From positions 23,385,290-23,449,289 of the forward strand of contig CM055823.1 in NCBI GenBank assembly GCA_029582265.1: 64,000 bases of DNA. The letters run 5' to 3'. Within the stretch, counting starts at the first letter, position 1, and each line of letters begins with the position of its first letter. Positions 11,310-24,300 of the stretch are shown in pieces. The position numbers were made by a program, and so were the translations under genes. Under the pieces are notes generated by a model. That model searched no databases, was not told where the DNA came from, and was given only the letters and a program-made list of their open reading frames with translations. Origin of the DNA: Zoroaster sp. YZ-2022 (taxonomy: Eukaryota; Echinodermata; Asteroidea; Forcipulatida; Zoroasteridae).

Positions 11310-13384
11310 TTTATATAGGCATATCTGGATTAAATCAATATCTTGCAACAAATTGCTGATTTAATGAAAACATTTGGATAATTTGCTTTAAAATGTGGTC
11401 AATAGAGGATAGTATGTCACCACAGCTTTTTATGTCGATGCACTTAAATAATTTGTGTTGATATTCAGTGAACCTCAGGCAGGATCATTTATCAGATTTT
11501 TTGATAGCATGGCAGCTTTTCACAACTATATGCATTCTTGAAAAGCTGAGAAAATTGATAATTATTACCAATGTATTTTTGTTTAAATACAATTTTTTTA
11601 TAAACCATACTTCATTTTTATTCCATCTTCCATATCTGGAAACCAACAACAACTTTCACCCAAAGGCCAGAGCATAGTTTTCATAATTTTCAATCAAGCA
11701 AGAATTAATTTTAACTTAAGTTACACCAGACAACGAAACAAAGTTTGTGTTTCCTGCCGATCGAAAAATTAGAATTCATTTTGTTTTCTTTAACTAAAGA
11801 CATTAATGAGCTACATTTTACACGGAGCAGTTGTTACATGTATATCTTGAATCGTTAAACATACTCATATAATAAATTTTCTTTATGAGGAAGTTTGCAT
11901 TGTTCGTTTCAAACTAATTCACAAATCGTCACAGCATATCACACTTAATAATTAGAGCTAAATAAAGAACAATGAACTTGTTTTAATTTTTTTATATTTC
12001 GATTCACTCAAATGTTGTCTATCGAGATTCGCAAGACAATTGTTCAACTTGTTTGATACCATGACAACGTTTCACAAAGTATGATTTCAGGAAAATCTGA
12101 GAACATTGATGAATATATACCGATGTAGGCTATCTACTTTAACAAGTTGTTATTAACCCTACTTTTTAATGACTTTTTTTCTATATTGGCCTAATGAGCT
12201 GCAGGCGGAAATATTTTTCATAGATTTTGACCGATCACTAGTACTGTCAGGGTCAAGATAAGAATTACCCGCATACTTTTCATTTTGAAGCTGTGGGAGG
12301 AGTAGTGTTCAAGATTCAGAGTATAGCTTCTTCAAGATGGTCTACTTTGGCGGGAGAGCTGTTGATACAACGGGATCTGAGCTATTTTTCTCTTTTCTTG
12401 AGGCATTTCAAAGGGCAATAAATCTGAGATCAGCAGATTTGAAGTTGTATTGTAGATTCTCCTATGTTTTTTATTTTAATTTTTTTTATTTTTTTATTTA
12501 TTTTATTATATTCTGGAGCACCTATCTGATGACGTACGCGATGACACTTCATGGTTACATATTGTCATATTTTGTCACACTTTTAAATGGAGGGCTGTAG
12601 TCCAAAGATGTTGGTTCTTAATTTTGATGCACTCAAGTGTTGTGTATTGAAAATCATTTCTCACTTTCATTTCTCTGATTATATTAACGGCAAAACAACA
12701 TTATAAGGAGTGCGTAGCTCATTAACGACACAACGTAACTATCACAACTAATCAACTGTGATTAATTCTCAAGGAAAGACTTATGTAACATTGTAATGAA
12801 TAACCACAGTGAAGACAGAAGTAATATTGTATACGCCAAATGGCGCTTCTATGCGGAATCAATTTTTGGTGGAATTTGAGAACTCCATTTTGAGCCACCT
12901 CCATCAAAGAGAGACTTGATAGTGTTCAATACCAATACGATTAACGCAAAACTTCTCTTTGTAAAATTATTCAGGAAAATAAACTCATTGATACTTCGTG
13001 ATATACATGTATAGATAATAAACCAGGATAGACATTTTACCACAAAAGTAATTAAAAGACCGAGTCAAATTTCAGAAACACTCGGATAACAACTAAAAGA
13101 AATTTCTGTCAGATCACAGTACAGTAATTGTCCGTTTTGATTATCAAACCATTCCCACAGGAAAGGGAAGATGGATTTGTAATAATGAACTTCATAAAGG
13201 CGACAAATGTAAATTCGTGTTGAATGGTTTTGGAAATGTTGGATAACCCAAACAGACCGTTGTGATTAATCATTCCCTTCCGGTAAGTTGAAACCATGGA
13301 GGTGAATGGTGTGGATACGCCAGATGCACATCTTTTTTTTTCTGCTGAGATGGATTTTTAACCCTTCTTTGTTTTCCATCTTAG
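11310..13384. other. Diverged intron-like duplications, no intact exon
   Basis: There is no supported gene. CCGATCGAAAAATTAGAATTC near 11759 and CATATCTGGAAACCAACAACAA near 11629 are further traces of the LRR exon and its intron. 12600-12680 repeats 10806-10870. The pattern suggests several rounds of local duplication of an LRR exon-intron unit followed by decay. Confidence 0.45.
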
Positions 13385-13456
13385 GTATCTCCATAACAAC
13401 AAAATCAGAGAAATTGAACCCGGAACATTTGATGGTCTACAAAATCTGCAATACTT
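13385..13456 (+). CDS. Single-repeat LRR exon (72 bp)
   Basis: An exon of exactly 72 bp lies between TTTTCCATCTTAG and GTAAGT. It translates, after one split base, to YLHNNKIREIEPGTFDGLQN followed by LQYL, one complete extracellular-type leucine-rich repeat (LxxNxIxxIxxGTFxGLxxL). Many animal LRR receptors are built from such 24-residue exons in the same phase, so it can be skipped or duplicated without changing frame. No neighbouring intact exon of the same gene is visible within the window, so either the gene's other exons are far away or this is an isolated survivor of a decayed cluster. The host gene is not identified. Confidence 0.65.
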
Positions 13457-14189
13457 GTAAGTATTTATGTCATTAATTTCAATCACGCAGCATTGTGACA
13501 CCGATTTCTGTTGACTGAAGTTACGTCTCACTGTAAGCAAATTAGTTGAAGTGCGTAGTTTATGTTTGCCGATCGAAATATATGTCTGCTGTTTCGATTG
13601 AATATCGAAATGCAATTTCAACAATATTATTAATTTTTTGTTATTAAAAAAATACTTTGAAATTGAAAAAAGAAAAGAAGAAAAAAAACAGAGGCGAAAG
13701 AGGTGACTTAAAAAAAAATGGAGACATATCAGTCTTGTCAATGTTGAAGGATCCGGTTCAAAAATCAACAATCAGAAAACCCAAGGCTTATAGTTGGGAG
13801 CATGGAAAGACTTAATTAAAATTCTTGGCCTACATTTTGGAAAGGAGATCAAGTCGGAAGACAATTGGGCAGAGAGAATAAACATAGTGAAGATTATTTT
13901 GAATAGAAATATTACTAAATGACTAAGAAATGAATAAAGCTATCATGCAATTTTATTGGTCATCGAAACCAGTCAAAATCAAAACAGACACTATAAGGGG
14001 ATCTCCATAATTAGGTGCAACTGGATTAATCATCATCACATGCAAAGAAGATGCGTTAATATTAAACTGTCTGCAAAAATATACCAAAACTCAAGGAAAA
14101 TGGAAATATTTATTTGATTTTTTGATCCAAATGATCAAAATCTTTGTTGTTTTGTCCTAAACTGATGGGAGAAAAAATACTCAGTTTTT

Positions 14190-14610
14190 ATTGAGATTTA
14201 ATTAAAGCTGGGTGGCCAAAGGATAATCTCCAGAATTTGTCATGCTGTGTTAAAATATTAATATGCGAATAATTCGTGCAAAAAAGGGCGGATTTGGTTT
14301 GTTTAAATATTGATTGTCTATTCGTTTGGGCCTTGTTTGTAAGCATTCGTCCATTGGAGTTAAAAATCACACTGGGTGTTGCGTGGGAATTTTTCTTAAG
14401 AATATAATTTATAATGTTCCAGGTTTGTTTGATATTGGATTTAGCATCAGAAAACTTCTCTGCATAGTACCTGACTTTGACAACTTTGATCAGACCATTA
14501 AGTTTGTTACGGAATTTCTTGTACTTCATTTTGTTGGTATTCTTTGGTTTGATCAGGAAGTTCTTAATACAATTTGTTTTTGTGTTTGATGGATTGTATG
14601 ATGCCATTGG
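14190..14610 (-). pseudogene. LINE open-reading-frame fragment
   Basis: This is a minus-strand open frame of 139 codons. Segments such as KKFRNKLNGLIKVVKVRYYA followed by KFSDAKSNIKQTWNIINYIL match the style of the linker region between the endonuclease and reverse transcriptase of CR1/jockey-like non-LTR retrotransposons (basic residues, YY, K-TW-I-N-IL). Neither catalytic domain is present, so it is a truncated piece. A related shorter fragment lies at 9005-9141. It is not the same family as the LINE at 50.5-54.2 kb as far as can be judged by eye. Confidence 0.6.
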
Positions 14611-15244
14611 TCATCTATGGTTTTAATGTTCTGGGAAATGAGAATCATAAAGATGAGTAAACATAGTGATGAAGGTATTATAAGCAGTATCGGGGTTTTC
14701 ACATGAGTACATTTCCCTCTAGTCAACATCCAATAAACAGTGTTGTTGACACTGAATAATGTTTTCTGGGTTGATACAATCTGAAGGATTGACTGACTTT
14801 CTCTTTATTGACATGTGAACCATTTAATTGAATCATGAGAAAAATGGGTAGATGATCGCAAGCATCGCAAAACAAGATTCTAGATTTGGATGGTAAATCA
14901 CAACTATCCCTTTCAATACCGAGCTATATTTGATCAGTCATGCCTTGGTTGCTACCGGTTTTTGCATAGCATGTTCAGTTCTTTACCAGAGACTTTTTAA
15001 CAACTTTCAGTGTATAGCGCCCTCACTCAACAACATCATGAAAGGCCACTCTTGCAATGACAACAAATAACTCCACAAGTTATGACAAGAAAAATATTGA
15101 CCAATAAAACAAATGCTTGTTTTGTTTATGGGTGGTTCATAAACCCCAACGTAATAGGTGATATATTTTAGGTTCAGGTGAAAGGAATGTTGCGGTAATT
15201 GCACAAAATTGATTTTACTGTAGCAGTAGTCAAGTTTAAATGAA

Positions 15245-15345
15245 GGTTGCTCACATACCCACCCCCACCCATTTCAAGATTGCTTACCACCATATTTCCC
15301 CCATTTCAATGTTGTGTTGCTGGTGTGCGCACTGTCACTTCAACA
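15245..15345. repeat. Inverted partial copies of the satellite junction at the array's left edge
   Basis: CCCATTTCAAGATTGC and CCCCCATTTCAATGTTG occur here in the orientation opposite to the satellite, whose monomers contain GCAACATTGAAATGGGGG. The second copy forms an inverted repeat with the first monomer start (15297-15313 against 15343-15360). The array edge is therefore rearranged, not a simple tandem end. Confidence 0.6.
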
Positions 15346-18300
15346 TTGAAATGGGGGAGGGGGGAGACGGAAGGACCACAATCAAAAATGTTTATCACAC
15401 ACTGTGAAACTTCTCAAAGCATGGCAGAACACACATTGGCTTTTGACACTGTTTACAAATCATACGAGTTTGTTTCCGCTTGGCTTTAGTGCTGCAAATG
15501 ACACAGTTGCATGTTTTGCTGGGTGAGCAACATTGAAATGGGGGGACACCTAGAACACAATCAAAACTACATTGGGTAAATGTTTATCACACACTGTGAA
15601 ACTTCTCAAAGCATGGCAGAACACACATTGGCTTTTGACACTGTTTAAAAATCATACGAGTTTGTTTCCGCTTGGCTTTTGTGCTGCAAATGACACAGTT
15701 GCATTTTTTGCTGGGTGAGCAACATTGAAATGGGGGGGGGGACACCTAGAACACAATCAAAACTACATTGGGTAAATGTTTATCACACACTGTGAAACTT
15801 CTCAAAGCATGGCAGAACACACATTGGCTTTTGACACTGTTTACAAATCATACGAGTTTGTTTCCGCTTGGCTTTTGTGCTGCAAATGACACAGTTGCAT
15901 GTTTTGCTGGGTGAGCAACATTGAAATGGGGGGACACCTAGAACACAATCAAAACTACATTGGGTAAATGTTTATCACACACTGTGAAACTTCTCAAAGC
16001 ATGGCAGAACACACATTGGCTTTTGACACTGTTTAAAAATCATACGAGTTTGTTTCCGCTTGGCTTTAGTGCTGCAAATGACACAGTTGCAGTTTTTGCT
16101 GGGTGAGCAACATTGAACTGGGGGACACCTAGAACACAATCAAAACTACATTGGGTAAATGTTTATCACACACTGTGAAACTTCTCAAAGCATGGCAGAA
16201 CACACATTGGCTTTTGACACTGTTTAAAAATCATACGAGTTTGTTTCCGCTTGGCTTTTGTGCTGCAAATGACACAGTTGCAGTTTTGGCGGGGTGAGCA
16301 ACATTGAAATGGGGGACACCTAGAACACAATCAAAACTACATTGGGTAAATGTTTATCACACACTGTGAAACTTCTCAAAGCATGGCAGAACACACATTG
16401 GCTTTTGACACTGTTTAAAAATCATACGAGTTTGTTTCCGCTTGGCTTTTGTGCTGCAAATGACACAGTTGCATTTTGGTCTGTGTGAGCATCATTGAAA
16501 TGGGACGTGTACACCTAGAACACAATCAAAACTACATTGGGTAAATGTTTATCACACACTGTGAAACTTCTCAAAGCATGGCAGAACACACATTGGCTTT
16601 TGACACTGTTTAAAAATCATACGAGTTTGTTTCCGCTTGGCTTTAGTGCTGCAAATGACACAGTTGCATTTGTTGCTGGGTAAGCAACATTGAAATGGGG
16701 TGTGTCACCTAGAACACAATCAAAACTACATTGGGTAAATGTTTATCACACACTGTGAAACTTCTCAAAGCATGGCAGAACACACATTGGCTTTTGACAC
16801 TGTTTAAAAATCATACGAGTTTGTTTCCGCTTGGCTTTTGTGCTGCAAATGACACAGTTGCATTTTTGCTGGGTAAGCAACATTGAAATGGGGGAAGACA
16901 CCTAGAACACAATCAAAACTACATTGGGTAAATGTTTATCACACACTGTGAAACTTCTCAAAGCATGGCAGAACACACATTGGCTTTTGACACTGTTTAA
17001 AAATCATACGAGTTTGTTTCCGCTTGGCTTTTGTGCTGCAAATGACACAGTTGCATGTTTGCTGGGTGAGCAACATTGAAATGGGGGACACCTAGAACAC
17101 AATCAAAACTACATTGGGTAAATGTTTATCACACACTGTGAAACTTCTCAAAGCATGGCAGAACACACATTGGCTTTTGACACTGTTTAAAAATCATACG
17201 AGTTTGTTTCCGCTTGGCTTTAGTGCTGCAAATGACACAGTTGCATTTTTGCTGGGTGAGCAACATTGAAATGGGGGACACCTAGAACACAATCAAAACT
17301 ACATTGGGTAAATGTTTATCACACACTGTGAAACTTCTCAAAGCATGGCAGAACACACATTGGCTTTTGACACTGTTTAAAAATCATACGAGTTTGTTTC
17401 CGCTTGGCTTTTGTGCTGCAAATGACACAGTTGCATTTTTTGCTGGGTGAGCAACATTGAAATGGGGGGACACCTAGAACACAATCAAAACTACATTGGG
17501 TAAATGTTTATCACACACTGTGAAACTTCTCAAAGCATGGCAGAACACACATTGGCTTTTGACACTGTTTAAAAATCATACGAGTTTGTTTCCGCTTGGC
17601 TTTTGTGCTGCAAATGACACAGTTGCATGTTTGCTGGGTGAGCAACATTGAAATGGGGGACACCTAGAACACAATCAAAACTACATTGGGTAAATGTTTA
17701 TCACACACTGTGAAACTTCTCAAAGCATGGCAGAACACACATTGGCTTTTGACACTGTTTACAAATCATACGAGTTTGTTTCCGCTTGGCTTTTGTGCTG
17801 CAAATGACACAGTTGCATTTTTGGCAGGGTGAGCAACATTGAAATGGGGGGGGGGACACCTAGAACACAATCAAAACTACATTGGGTAAATGTTTATCAC
17901 ACACTGTGAAACTTCTCAAAGCATGGCAGAACACATTGGCTTTTGACACTGTTTAAAAATCATACGAGTTTGTTTCCGCTTGGCTTTTGTGCTGCAAACG
18001 ACACATTTGCATTTTTTGCTGGGTGAGCAACATTGAAATGGGGGGACACCTAGAACACAATCAAAACTACATTGGGTAAATGTTTATCACACACTGTGAA
18101 ACTTCTCAAAGCATGGCAGAACACACATTGGCTTTTGACACTGTTTAAAAATCATACGAGTTTGTTTCCGCTTGGCTTTTGTGCTGCAAATGACACAGTT
18201 GCATTTTTGGCTGGGTGAGCAACATTGAAATGGGGGGGGGGACACCTAGAACACAATCAAAACTACATTGGGTAAATGTTTATCACACACTGTGAAACTT

Positions 18301-21300
18301 CTCAAAGCATGGCAGAACACACATTGGCTTTTGACACTGTTTAAAAATCATACGAGTTTGTTTCCGCTTGGCTTTTGTGCTGCAAACGACACATTTGCAT
18401 TTTTTGCTGGGTGAGCAACATTGAAATGGGGGGACACCTAGAACACAATCAAAACTACATTGGGTAAATGTTTATCACACACTGTGAAACTTCTCAAAGC
18501 ATGGCAGAACACACATTGGCTTTTGACACTGTTTAAAAATCATACGAGTTTGTTTCCGCTTGGCTTTTGTGCTGCAAATGACACAGTTGCATGTTTTGCT
18601 GGGTGAGCAACATTGAAATGGGGGACACCTAGAACACAATCAAAACTACATTGGGTAAATGTTTATCACACACTGTGAAACTTCTCAAAGCATGGCAGAA
18701 CACACATTGGCTTTTGACACTGTTTAAAAATCATACGAGTTTGTTTCCGCTTGGCTTTTGTGCTGCAAATGACACAGTTGCATTTTTGCTGGGTGAGCAA
18801 CATTGAAATGGGGGGACACCTAGAACACAATCAAAACTACATTGGGTAAATGTTTATCACACACTGTGAAACTTCTCAAAGCATGGCAGAACACACATTG
18901 GCTTTTGACACTGTTTAAAAATCATACGAGTTTGTTTCCGCTTGGCTTTTGTGCTGCAAATGACACAGTTGCATTTTTTGCTGGGTGAGCAACATTGAAA
19001 TGGGGGACACCTAGAACACAATCAAAACTACATTGGGTAAATGTTTATCACACACTGTGAAACTTCTCAAAGCATGGCAGAACACACATTGGCTTTTGAC
19101 ACTGTTTAAAAAATCATACGAGTTTGTTTCCGCTTGGCTTTTGTGCTGCAAATGACACAGTTGCATGTTTTGCTGGGTGAGCAACATTGAAATGGGGGGA
19201 CACCTAGAACACAATCAAAACTACATTGGGTAAATGTTTATCACACACTGTGAAACTTCTCAAAGCATGGCAGAACACACATTGGCTTTTGACACTGTTT
19301 AAAAATCATACGAGTTTGTTTCCGCTTGGCTTTTGTGCTGCAAATGACACAGTTGCATTTTTGGCTGGGTGAGCAACATTGAAATGGGGGGACACCTAGA
19401 ACACAATCAAAACTACATTGGGTAAATGTTTATCACACACTGTGAAACTTCTCAAAGCATGGCAGAACACACATTGGCTTTTGACACTGTTTAAAAATCA
19501 TACGAGTTTGTTTCCGCTTGGCTTTTGTGCTGCAAATGACACAGTTGCATTTTTGGCAGGGTGAGCAACATTGAAATGGGGGACACCTAGAACACAATCA
19601 AAACTACATTGGGTAAATGTTTATCACACACTGTGAAACTTCTCAAAGCATGGCAGAACACACATTGGCTTTTGACACTGTTTAAAAATCATACGAGTTT
19701 GTTTCCGCTTGGCTTTTGTGCTGCAAATGACACAGTTGCATTTTTGCTGGGTGAGCAACATTGAAATGGGGGGACACCTAGAACACAATCAAAACTACAT
19801 TGGGTAAATGTTTATCACACACTGTGAAACTTCTCAAAGCATGGCAGAACACACATTGGCTTTTGACACTGTTTAAAAATCATACGAGTTTGTTTCCGCT
19901 TGGCTTTTGTGCTGCAAATGACACAGTTGCATTTTTTGCTGGGTGAGCAACATTGAAATGGGGGGACACCTAGAACACAATCAAAACTACATTGGGTAAA
20001 TGTTTATCACACACTGTGAAACTTCTCAAAGCATGGCAGAACACACATTGGCTTTTGACACTGTTTAAAAATCATACGAGTTTGTTTCCGCTTGGCTTTT
20101 GTGCTGCAAATGACACAGTTGCATGTTTGCTGGGTGAGCAACATTGAAATGGGGTGGTGACACCTAGAACACAATCAAAACTACATTGGGTAAATGTTTA
20201 TCACACACTGTGAAACTTCTCAAAGCATGGCAGAACACACATTGGCTTTTGACACTGTTTAAAAATCATACGAGTTTGTTTCCGCTTGGCTTTTGTGCTG
20301 CAAATGACACAGTTGCATTTTTGCTGGGTGAGCAACATTGAAATGGGGGGACACCTAGAACACAATCAAAACTACATTGGGTAAATGTTTATCACACACT
20401 GTGAAACTTCTCAAAGCATGGCAGAACACACATTGGCTTTTGACACTGTTTAAAAATCATACGAGTTTGTTTCCGCTTGGCTTTAGTGCTGCAAATGACA
20501 CAGTTGCATGTTTTGCTGGGTGAGCAACATTGAAATGGGGGGACACCTAGAACACAATCAAAACTACATTGGGTAAATGTTTATCACACACTGTGAAACT
20601 TCTCAAAGCATGGCAGAACACACATTGGCTTTTGACACTGTTTAAAAATCATACGAGTTTGTTTCCGCTTGGCTTTTGTGCTGCAAATGACACAGTTGCA
20701 TTTTTGCTGGGTGAGCAACATTGAAATGGGGGACACCTAGAACACAATCAAAACTACATTGGGTAAATGTTTATCACACACTGTGAAACTTCTCAAAGCA
20801 TGGCAGAACACACATTGGCTTTTGACACTGTTTAAAAATCATACGAGTTTGTTTCCGCTTGGCTTTTGTGCTGCAAATGACACAGTTGCATGTTTTGCTG
20901 GGTGAGCAACATTGAAATGGGGGGGACACCTAGAACACAATCAAAACTACATTGGGTAAATGTTTATCACACACTGTGAAACTTCTCAAAGCATGGCAGA
21001 ACACACATTGGCTTTTGACACTGTTTAAAAATCATACGAGTTTGTTTCCGCTTGGCTTTTGTGCTGCAAATGACACAGTTGCATTTTTGCTGGGTGAGCA
21101 ACATTGAAATGGGGGGACACCTAGAACACAATCAAAACTACATTGGGTAAATGTTTATCACACACTGTGAAACTTCTCAAAGCATGGCAGAACACACATT
21201 GGCTTTTGACACTGTTTAAAAATCATACGAGTTTGTTTCCGCTTGGCTTTTGTGCTGCAAATGACACAGTTGCATGTTTTGCTGGGTGAGCAACATTGAA

Positions 21301-24300
21301 ATGGGGGGACACCTAGAACACAATCAAAACTACATTGGGTAAATGTTTATCACACACTGTGAAACTTCTCAAAGCATGGCAGAACACACATTGGCTTTTG
21401 ACACTGTTTAAAAATCATACGAGTTTGTTTCCGCTTGGCTTTTGTGCTGCAAATGACACAGTTGCATTTTTTGCTGGGTGAGCAACATTGAAATGGGGGA
21501 CACCTAGAACACAATCAAAACTACATTGGGTAAATGTTTATCACACACTGTGAAACTTCTCAAAGCATGGCAGAACACACATTGGCTTTTGACACTGTTT
21601 AAAAATCATACGAGTTTGTTTCCGCTTGGCTTTTGTGCTGCAAATGACACAGTTGCATTTTTTGCTGGGTGAGCAACATTGAAATGGGGGACACCTAGAA
21701 CACAATCAAAACTACATTGGGTAAATGTTTATCACACACTGTGAAACTTCTCAAAGCATGGCAGAACACACATTGGCTTTTGACACTGTTTAAAAATCAT
21801 ACGAGTTTGTTTCCGCTTGGCTTTTGTGCTGCAAATGACACAGTTGCATTTTGGGCTGGGTGAGCAACATTGAAATGGGGGACACCTAGAACACAATCAA
21901 AACTACATTGGGTAAATGTTTATCACACACTGTGAAACTTCTCAAAGCATGGCAGAACACACATTGGCTTTTGACACTGTTTAAAAATCATACGAGTTTG
22001 TTTCCGCTTGGCTTTTGTGCTGCAAATGACACAGTTGCATTTTTGCTGGGTGAGCAACATTGAAATGGGGGGACACCTAGAACACAATCAAAACTACATT
22101 GGGTAAATGTTTATCACACACTGTGAAACTTCTCAAAGCATGGCAGAACACACATTGGCTTTTGACACTGTTTAAAAATCATACGAGTTTGTTTCCGCTT
22201 GGCTTTTGTGCTGCAAATGACACAGTTGCATGTTTGTCTGGGTGAGCAACATTGAAATGGGGGACACCTAGAACACAATCAAAACTACATTGGGTAAATG
22301 TTTATCACACACTGTGAAACTTCTCAAAGCATGGCAGAACACACATTGGCTTTTGACACTGTTTAAAAATCATACGAGTTTGTTTCCGCTTGGCTTTTGT
22401 GCTGCAAATGACACAGTTGCATGTTTTGCTGGGTGAGCAACATTGAAATGGGGGGACACCTAGAACACAATCAAAACTACATTGGGTAAATGTTTATCAC
22501 ACACTGTGAAACTTCTCAAAGCATGGCAGAACACACATTGGCTTTTGACACTGTTTAAAAATCATACGAGTTTGTTTCCGCTTGGCTTTTGTGCTGCAAA
22601 TGACACAGTTGCATTTTTTGCTGGGTGAGCAACATTGAAATGGGGGGACACCTAGAACACAATCAAAACTACATTGGGTAAATGTTTATCACACACTGTG
22701 AAACTTCTCAAAGCATGGCAGAACACACATTGGCTTTTGACACTGTTTACAAATCATACGAGTTTGTTTCCGCTTGGCTTTTGTGCTGCAAATGACACAG
22801 TTGCATTTTTGGCAGGGTGAGCAACATTGAAATGGGGGGGGGGACACCTAGAACACAATCAAAACTACATTGGGTAAATGTTTATCACACACTGTGAAAC
22901 TTCTCAAAGCATGGCAGAACACACATTGGCTTTTGACACTGTTTAAAAATCATACGAGTTTGTTTCCGCTTGGCTTTTGTGCTGCAAATGACACAGTTGC
23001 ATTTTTTGCTGGGTGAGCAACATTGAAATGGGGGACACCTAGAACACAATCAAAACTACATTGGGTAAATGTTTATCACACACTGTGAAACTTCTCAAAG
23101 CATGGCAGAACACACATTGGCTTTTGACACTGTTTAAAAATCATACGAGTTTGTTTCCGCTTGGCTTTTGTGCTGCAAATGACACAGTTGCATGTTGGGC
23201 TGGGGGAGCAACATTGAAATGGGGGACACCTAGAACACAATCAAAACTACATTGGGTAAATGTTTATCACACACTGTGAAACTTCTCAAAGCATGGCAGA
23301 ACACACATTGGCTTTTGACACTGTTTAAAAATCATACGAGTTTGTTTCCGCTTGGCTTTTGTGCTGCAAATGACACAGTTGCATTTTTGCTGGGTGAGCA
23401 ACATTGAAATGGGGGGACACCTAGAACACAATCAAAACTACATTGGGTAAATGTTTATCACACACTGTGAAACTTCTCAAAGCATGGCAGAACACACATT
23501 GGCTTTTGACACTGTTTAAAAATCATACGAGTTTGTTTCCGCTTGGCTTTTGTGCTGCAAATGACACAGTTGCATTTTTGCTGGGTGAGCAACATTGAAA
23601 TGGGGGGACACCTAGAACACAATCAAAACTACATTGGGTAAATGTTTATCACACACTGTGAAACTTCTCAAAGCATGGCAGAACACACATTGGCTTTTGA
23701 CACTGTTTAAAAATCATACGAGTTTGTTTCCGCTTGGCTTTTGTGCTGCAAATGACACAGTTGCATTTTTGCTGGGTGAGCAACATTGAAATGGGGGGAC
23801 ACCTAGAACACAATCAAAACTACATTGGGTAAATGTTTATCACACACTGTGAAACTTCTCAAAGCATGGCAGAACACACATTGGCTTTTGACACTGTTTA
23901 AAAATCATACGAGTTTGTTTCCGCTTGGCTTTTGTGCTGCAAATGACACAGTTGCATTTTTTGCTGGGTGAGCAACATTGAAATGGGGGACACCTAGAAC
24001 ACAATCAAAACTACATTGGGTAAATGTTTATCACACACTGTGAAACTTCTCAAAGCATGGCAGAACACACATTGGCTTTTGACACTGTTTAAAAATCATA
24101 CGAGTTTGTTTCCGCTTGGCTTTTGTGCTGCAAATGACACAGTTGCATGGTTTGCTGGGTGAGCAACATTGAAATGGGGGGACACCTAGAACACAATCAA
24201 AACTACATTGGGTAAATGTTTATCACACACTGTGAAACTTCTCAAAGCATGGCAGAACACACATTGGCTTTTGACACTGTTTAAAAATCATACGAGTTTG

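Noticed and set aside
13358..13771. A 137-codon minus-strand frame across the LRR exon
   Set aside because: It is antisense to a well-supported exon and is made largely of AT-rich intron sequence with no domain.
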